Source of the DNA: Sipunculus nudus
Taxonomy: Eukaryota; Annelida; Sipuncula; Golfingiida; Sipunculidae
Length of the DNA: 64,000 nucleotides
Assembly: GCA_026874595.1 (NCBI GenBank)
Contig: CM049306.1
Location: 90,244,642-90,308,641, forward strand
Direction of reading: 5' to 3'
Both the position numbers and the translations under genes were made by a program. The notes beneath the pieces are model-generated. The model made no database searches, was not told the DNA's origin, and saw only the letters and a list, made by a program, of their open reading frames with translations. Position 1 is the stretch's first letter. The number at the start of each line of letters is the position of its first letter. Positions 58,365 to 64,000 of this stretch are shown one piece after another.

Positions 58365-61300
58365 TTTTTAGCTCAGCTGACTAAGTCATCTGAGCTATAG
58401 CGATCACCCTTTTTCCGTCGTCCGTCTGGCCATCCGGCCATCTGTCCATTCACAAGGCACAAATTGTAACCACTGGACCTGGAATCTTCTTACTTTTACA
58501 TCCAGAGAGGTCCATGAAAAATCTCCTTGGAAACCTGGAATAAGGTCTCTGTTATCCATATTCTTCAAGCTATGGGGCTCCGAAGTACCCCCCAGAATTA
58601 TGAAAAATTTGATACAAAAGCTCGTATTTCTGAACAACTAATGCATTGATCACCATGATTCTTTACATGAATATTGATCATAGTGTTTCATCAGTTTCTG
58701 CAGACTGGTGGCCCCACCTGTTTTGTTTTTTTTTATTTTTTATGATTTTTTTTCTCTATTTTTGAGACCTCAAAAGATGCCGTCATCTGTTAACAGGGCA
58801 CAAATCATAACTGCTGAACCTGGAATCTTCTCACTTTACATCCAGAGAGGCCCATGAAAAGTCTTCTGGAAAACCTGGAATTAGGTCTCTGTTACCCATA
58901 TTCTTCAAGTATGGGGCCCCGAAGTACCCCCCAGAATAATGAAAAATTTGATACAAAAGCTCGTATTTCTGAACAACTTATGCATTGATCACCATGATTC
59001 TTTACATGAATATTGGTCATGGAGTGTTTCATCAGTTTCTGCCAACTGGTGGCGCCACCTGTATTTTTGTCAATTTTTTACGATTTTTTTCTCTATTTTT
59101 GAGACCTCAAAAGATGCCGTCATCTTTAAACAGGGCACAAATCATAACTGCTGAACCTGGAATCTTCTCACTTTACATCCAGAGAGGTCCATAAAAAGTC
59201 TTCTTGGAAACCTGGAATAAGGTCTCTGTTACCCATATTCTTCAAGCTATGGGGCTCCAAAGTACCCCCCAGAATAATGAAAAATTTGATACAAAAGCTC
59301 GTATTTCTGAACAACTTATGCATTGATCACCATGATTCTTTGCATGGATATTGATCATGGGGTGTTACAACAGTGTTTCCAGAATGGTGGCACCACTTAT
59401 ATTTCTTTATTTTTTACCATTTTTTTTTTTTTCTCTTATTTTTGAGACCTTAAAGCTGCGGTCATCTGTTAACAGGGCACAAATCTTAATGACTGGACTT
59501 AGAATCTTCTGTTTGACATACAGGGAGGCCAATGAAAAGTCTCTTTGGGAACCTAGAATTAGGTCTCTGTTACCCAAAGCCTGTGAGCTACTGGGGCTTC
59601 CAAGTACCCCCCCCCCCCCCCTAAGAATAATAAAAAAAATTGATACAAAAGCTCAAGTATCTGGATAACTAATGCATTGATCACCATGATTCTTTGCATG
59701 AATATTGATCATGAAGTGTTTCATCAGTTTTTGTAGACTGGTGGCGCCACCAGTATTTTTTACGATTTTTTTTCTCTATTTTTGAGACCTCAAAAGATGC
59801 AGCATCTGTTAACAGGGCACAAATCATAACCGCTGGACCTTGAATCTTCTCACTTTACATCCAGAGAGGTCCATGAAAAGTCTTTTAGAAAACCAAAAAT
59901 TGGGTCTCTGTTACCCATATTCTTCAAGGTATGGGGCTCTGAAGTACCCCCAAGAATAATGAAAAATTTGTGATACAAAAGCTCAAGTATCTGAAGAACT
60001 AATGCATTGATCACCATGATTCTTTGCATGGATATTAATCATGGAGTGTTTCATCAGTTCCTGCAGACTGGTGGCGCCACCTTTTTTTCGATTTTTTACA
60101 ATTTTTGTTCTCTATTTTGAGATCTTAAAAGTTGCCGTCATGTTAACAGGGCACAAATCGTAACCGCTGGACCTGGAATTATCTAACTGTACATCCAGAT
60201 AGGTCCATGAAAAGTCTCCTTGAAAACCAAGAATTAGGATTCTGTTACCCATATTTTTCAAGCTATGGGGCTCCAAAGTACCCCCCCCCCCCCAAAATAA
60301 TGAAAAATTTGATACTAAAGCTCAAGATGCCGCATCTGTTAACAGGGCACAAATCTTAATTATTGGACGTAGAATCTTCTGTCTCGACATGCAGGGAGGC
60401 CTATGAAAAGTCTCCTTGGAAACCTAGAATAAGGTCTCTGTTACCCAAAACCTGTGAGCTATGGGGCTTCCAAGTCCCCCCCCCCCCCCCCCCCCCCCAG
60501 GAATAATAGAAAATTTGATACAAAAGCTCAAGTATCTAAACAACTAATGCATTGATCACCATTATTTTTTGCATGGATATTGATCATGGGGTGTTTCATC
60601 GGTTTCTGCGACTGGTGGCACCACCTGTATTTTTTTCGATTTTTTACAATTTTTTTATCTATTTTGAGACCTTAAAAGATGTTGTCGTCTGTTACCAGGG
60701 CACAAATCATAACTATTTGACCTGGAATCTTCTTTCTTGACATCATGGGAGGTCCATAAAAAAACTCCATGGAAACCTTAAATTATGTCTCTGTTACCCA
60801 TATCCTCCAAGCTATGGGGCTTAGAAGTACCTCCCAGAATAACTAAAAATATGATACAAAAGCTCTGGTATCTGTTCAACTAGTGCATTGTTCGGCATTA
60901 TTCTTTGCATGCATATTCATCGTGGATTACGTGTTTTTACAAATCTATTCTTAACAGTGAAACCGAGTTGTTAGGATTATCTCCTAAAAGTCAATTTATA
61001 TACTTGCTTCAAAACTGTGTTAAAGAAATCAGTGACTTTGTAGCCAAAGCATGGGAGATAAGAAAGAACTGTTTGTACGCCTGTACTACCATTATCGACT
61101 AGAGTACAGTGTGTCATATAAACCCCTGCGAGGGTTGGGTACTATAAGCAGACATTTACTGTACTTCATCTTGTATTATTGTACATGATAATAAATATAC
61201 TCATTCATTCATTCATCAGTTCTTGCGGACTGTTGGCAGAACCTAATTTTTTTTTAAATGTTAACACAATTTATATCTCTATTTATGAGACCTTCAAAGA

Positions 61301-61821
61301 TGTGGTCGTCCCTTAACAGAGCTCAAATTGTAACCATTGGTCCTAGAATCATCAAACATGACATCCAGGGAGATCTGTGAAAAGTCTCCTTGGAAACGTG
61401 AATTAAGGTCTCTGTTACCCATATTTTCTGAGCTATCGGGCTTATAAGCACCCCTCAGAATAATTTAAAATTCAGTACCAAAGTAGGGCACAAATAATAA
61501 CCCAGAATCTTCTAACTTGACGTCCTGAGAGTTCCTCAAAAGTTCTCCCCAGAAACCTTAAATTGGGTCACAGGGACATGTATTCTCAGAGTTTTGGGGT
61601 ATGTTTGAGCACTCCAGAAACAATGCAAAATACACACAAATTGCCAGATTCCTCATGAAAGGCTAGTTGGATTGTCATCAAATTTATTGTGCTTATGGGT
61701 CTTGATGAAATTAAGCTAATATGCATGAACAATGATGCCACCTACCTTAATTTTTTTGTCTGTGCAAGGACATATTATCAACATGTCAGTCGGCTGAGCG
61801 TCATGACCCATGGGTCACCTG
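58365..61821 (+). mobile_element. Helentron-like tandem cluster, copy 5
   Basis: 5' end TTTTTAGCTCAGCTGACTAA, 3' end GGCTGAGCGTCA, TGACCCATGGGTCA, CCTG. Between them are about nine units, unit starts (GGCACAAAT) near 58456, 58796, 59133, 59475, 59815, 60149, 60345 (short unit), 60698 and 61318. Poly-C runs recur at the same place in the unit. Confidence 0.72.
60937..61216 (+). mobile_element. 5'-truncated LINE 3' end inserted in the cluster
   Basis: A frame of about 55 codons ending LLQNCVKEISDFVAKAWEIR...TTIID, then a short 3' UTR and a tail of four ATTC/CATT units. It interrupts a repeat unit between GTGTTT and CATCAGTTC. The tail and position identify a retroposed insertion; the protein match to LINE C-termini is tentative. 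Confidence 0.55.
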
Positions 61822-62489
61822 TTACTATCTTTTCTATTCTGTTTGTGTGCAGAAGTGAAGTCTCCAAACCCTGTGATTGTTCTGTAACATGATGATGGAT
61901 GGCCAAAAACTGTTAAACAATCCATGCAAGCTGTTTTTACTTTCAATAGACGCTCGATATGCCTCATTTTTAAAATTTACCCTGGAATACACCAAGAGAC
62001 TATGAAAGCTTCCGGTTTCTTGATTCTGGGGTAATTAAAATCACCTCTAAATACCCAGCTACTGTCACTGGAGCCAGATGGCCAGGCTTTATGTGAGAAA
62101 GCTGCATTTTCAATAATAATATAAACCTGAAAATGGTATGCAAATAACAGTCAATGAGTATTTTTCACTTCTAATATTTCTTGTGTTTATGTACTTTAAT
62201 AACCTCAGGTCAGACTATCTTTATTTCTTTTTAACTCCAATTGGCTATAGTTTCGAACTTAATTTCTGCAAAAATAATTTATCTACGAAAACCTATATTA
62301 TGGAATTCATTATCAGAAGCTCTACATATAAAATAGATGTGGTATCCTTCGACAGATTCAGTGACATATATAAGTTAATCCATTTCAGTTCTTTTACATG
62401 TGTGCTGACCATCTCCTACTTAAAAGTTACAATTAAGTTACAACACTTCACTTATTGATGCATGTATTTTTCTGTTGTTGAAATAATGC

Positions 62490-62497
62490 ATTATATA

Positions 62498-62545
<48 letters not shown>

Positions 62546-62555
62546 TATATAAATA

Positions 62556-62595
<40 letters not shown>
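62490..62595. repeat. (AT)n microsatellite
   Basis: Long TA run with a few interruptions (ATAC, AAATATTT). Confidence 0.97.
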
Positions 62596-62597
<2 letters not shown>

Positions 62598-62793
62598 GGT
62601 CCCACGGTTAACATAATAAACAACTTGAACTAGATACCTAACAAAATTACATATAATAATCATAATAATTATGCACGAACTACCAATTTTTGATATGTTT
62701 AGTAGGAGACAATTTAAAAGCCACGCCGTGTGTTCAAACAAGTTTAAATATGCTTGCTTCCTACTAATAGGGCTTTGTGGAATATCAATATAA

Positions 62794-62797
<4 letters not shown>

Positions 62798-62853
<56 letters not shown>
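62798..62853. repeat. (AT)n microsatellite with adjacent hAT-like 3' fragment
   Basis: TA run. The following sequence to about 62937 ends CAAATCCTGGATACGCCAGAG, like the right end of the CAGTGGCG family MITEs. Confidence 0.8.
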
Positions 62854-62855
<2 letters not shown>

Positions 62856-63285
62856 CATGTCTAAAAGACGCAGAACGGCCCCCTTTCCCGACTTTATAGG
62901 GCTGCGCCCCTTCTATTTTCAAATCCTGGATACGCCAGAGTAAACCGTTCACTTTTAAGAGGATTTTAAATTTAACTATTGCCATTGGCGATGATCTAAA
63001 AAACAGTGCAGACATTTTAAGTAGAATACACACAAACTGCAGTTACAAATTAGTATACCAACAGAGAAAAAATTTTATACCTCGCAAATATATACCGCCT
63101 AGCGCAAATATTAATATAAAATTATCATGAATATACAAACTAGCGTTATGAAAGGTTATGTAAAGTTTCCAGTCATCCATTTGTTTTATGGAAAACTGCT
63201 GTACATGTATATGTTATTTTAGTGTTCGTCATATAAATGCGCATGCATTGTTACAATTCTTTACTTACAATTACGTAAAATGTAG

Positions 63286-63328
63286 GTACTGGAAGACAAA
63301 TTAGAGAATGGTGGACTTCATTTTTCAG
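63286..63328 (+). CDS. Orphan exon candidate
   Basis: TGTAG/GTACTG...TTTTTCAG/GTAAAT brackets 43 bases, open as VLEDKLENGGLHFS. Good donor, weak acceptor, no partner exon in the window. Confidence 0.2.
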
Positions 63329-64000
63329 GTAAATAATTACACATTGGCCAAATGGTTATCAAATTAAACAGTCGCATTCTCTCAAATATACTACCTATTG
63401 GACAAGTCCTATCTCTTTTTTTTTGTAAAATCTTATCTCCTACCACATCAGTGATGTGCTATTATGCATAAATAAAAATTCACAAACCGAACAAATTACA
63501 CTTAATTCTGATAAAGAGCTTAAAGGATAATGTGACCTGCCTTTCAAACAGTGGTAAAATAGACCATTGGTGCCAGAAATTGATATGTATGAAATTCATA
63601 ATTATGGGAAAAAATCAGTATCTGCGTAAGATTATCTACTGCCTCGTTCTAAACAAACACCCGATCATCCGCTTTCAATTTTTGGCAAATGTTAAGCCCC
63701 TTCTATCCCAAAGGCCATTTCGGTCCTTTGACATCAGAGTCTTCAACCAGCCATCTTGCATTGACGACCGTTTTGTAACCCTCCATGAGGATGCAAATAT
63801 TCTCGTCATTTTTTGCATGACCTACAATTACGTTGTCACTTGACTTGTTGATATAAACCAAAAATATTGTTAGCTAAGTAGTATAATTTCTAACAACACC
63901 TACCGTGTTCGAGAAAATTGGTAAATATTGGTAAATCCCTTTGCATGTTTGTTGTATTTCTGACCGCATTAATACAGGCCTTGCTCCCATGGTTTACTGG

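Larger units (their letters stand above)
61822..64000. other. Right flank, no confident gene
   Basis: Two AT microsatellites and one weak orphan exon. The open frames at 62138-62458 and 63532-63843 have no recognisable domain or splice context. Confidence 0.5.

Noticed and set aside
1-64000. Bacterial-type system, CRISPR array or integrated virus
   Set aside because: No such repeats or genes seen; the window is plain intron-rich animal DNA with transposons.

Overview
The window is eukaryotic, intron-rich and AT-rich. It reads as an invertebrate metazoan genome, most likely a bivalve or other lophotrochozoan. The main reasons are two clearly spliced animal genes on the + strand, with GT-AG introns and compatible phases, and a dense load of short non-autonomous transposons. 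The most abundant repeat has internal ~340 bp tandem units and Helentron-like ends, a type well known from bivalves. The phylum is an inference; the exon structures are read directly from the sequence.

Layout. (1) 1-2100: AT microsatellite and a 1.41 kb non-autonomous hAT element (404-1813). (2) 2122-27609: a 19-exon gene, missing its 5' end, for a VWDE-like (von Willebrand factor D and EGF domain) membrane protein. The 924 complete codons in the window give, in order, an N-terminal extracellular region, a vWD domain (starting at DPHMTTFDG and ending at GLCGFYDG), a furin-type RRRR-S site, an EGF module, a membrane-proximal Cys-rich module, one transmembrane helix and a cytoplasmic tail with NPTY. 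A poly(A) signal lies at 27837. Its introns carry many MITEs. (3) 27843-32600: intergenic, with degraded repeats. (4) 32637-56393: a CABCOCO1-like gene (CLAMP / flagellar C1a-32 family, a cilium and sperm flagellum protein). The main first exon is at 45172 and seven further exons run from 48864 to 56393. Two upstream exons (32637-32696 and 43801-43827) fit in phase as an alternative N-terminus. A poly(A) signal lies at 56490. (5) 56611-61821: two long clusters of the Helentron-like tandem family, one interrupted by a LINE 3' end. (6) 61822-64000: AT microsatellites and one weak orphan exon candidate.

The two genes are unrelated in function: one is a surface or secreted adhesion-type protein and the other an axonemal protein. 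No operon-like logic is expected. I found no bacterial, viral or CRISPR-type system. The most interesting items are a retained-intron switch at the VWDE-like cytoplasmic tail, a tandemly duplicated splice-acceptor region at exon 2 of the same gene, alternative first exons of the CABCOCO1-like gene, and compensatory base changes in the terminal hairpin of the Helentron-like repeat. I ran no database searches; family names rest on motifs I recognise.
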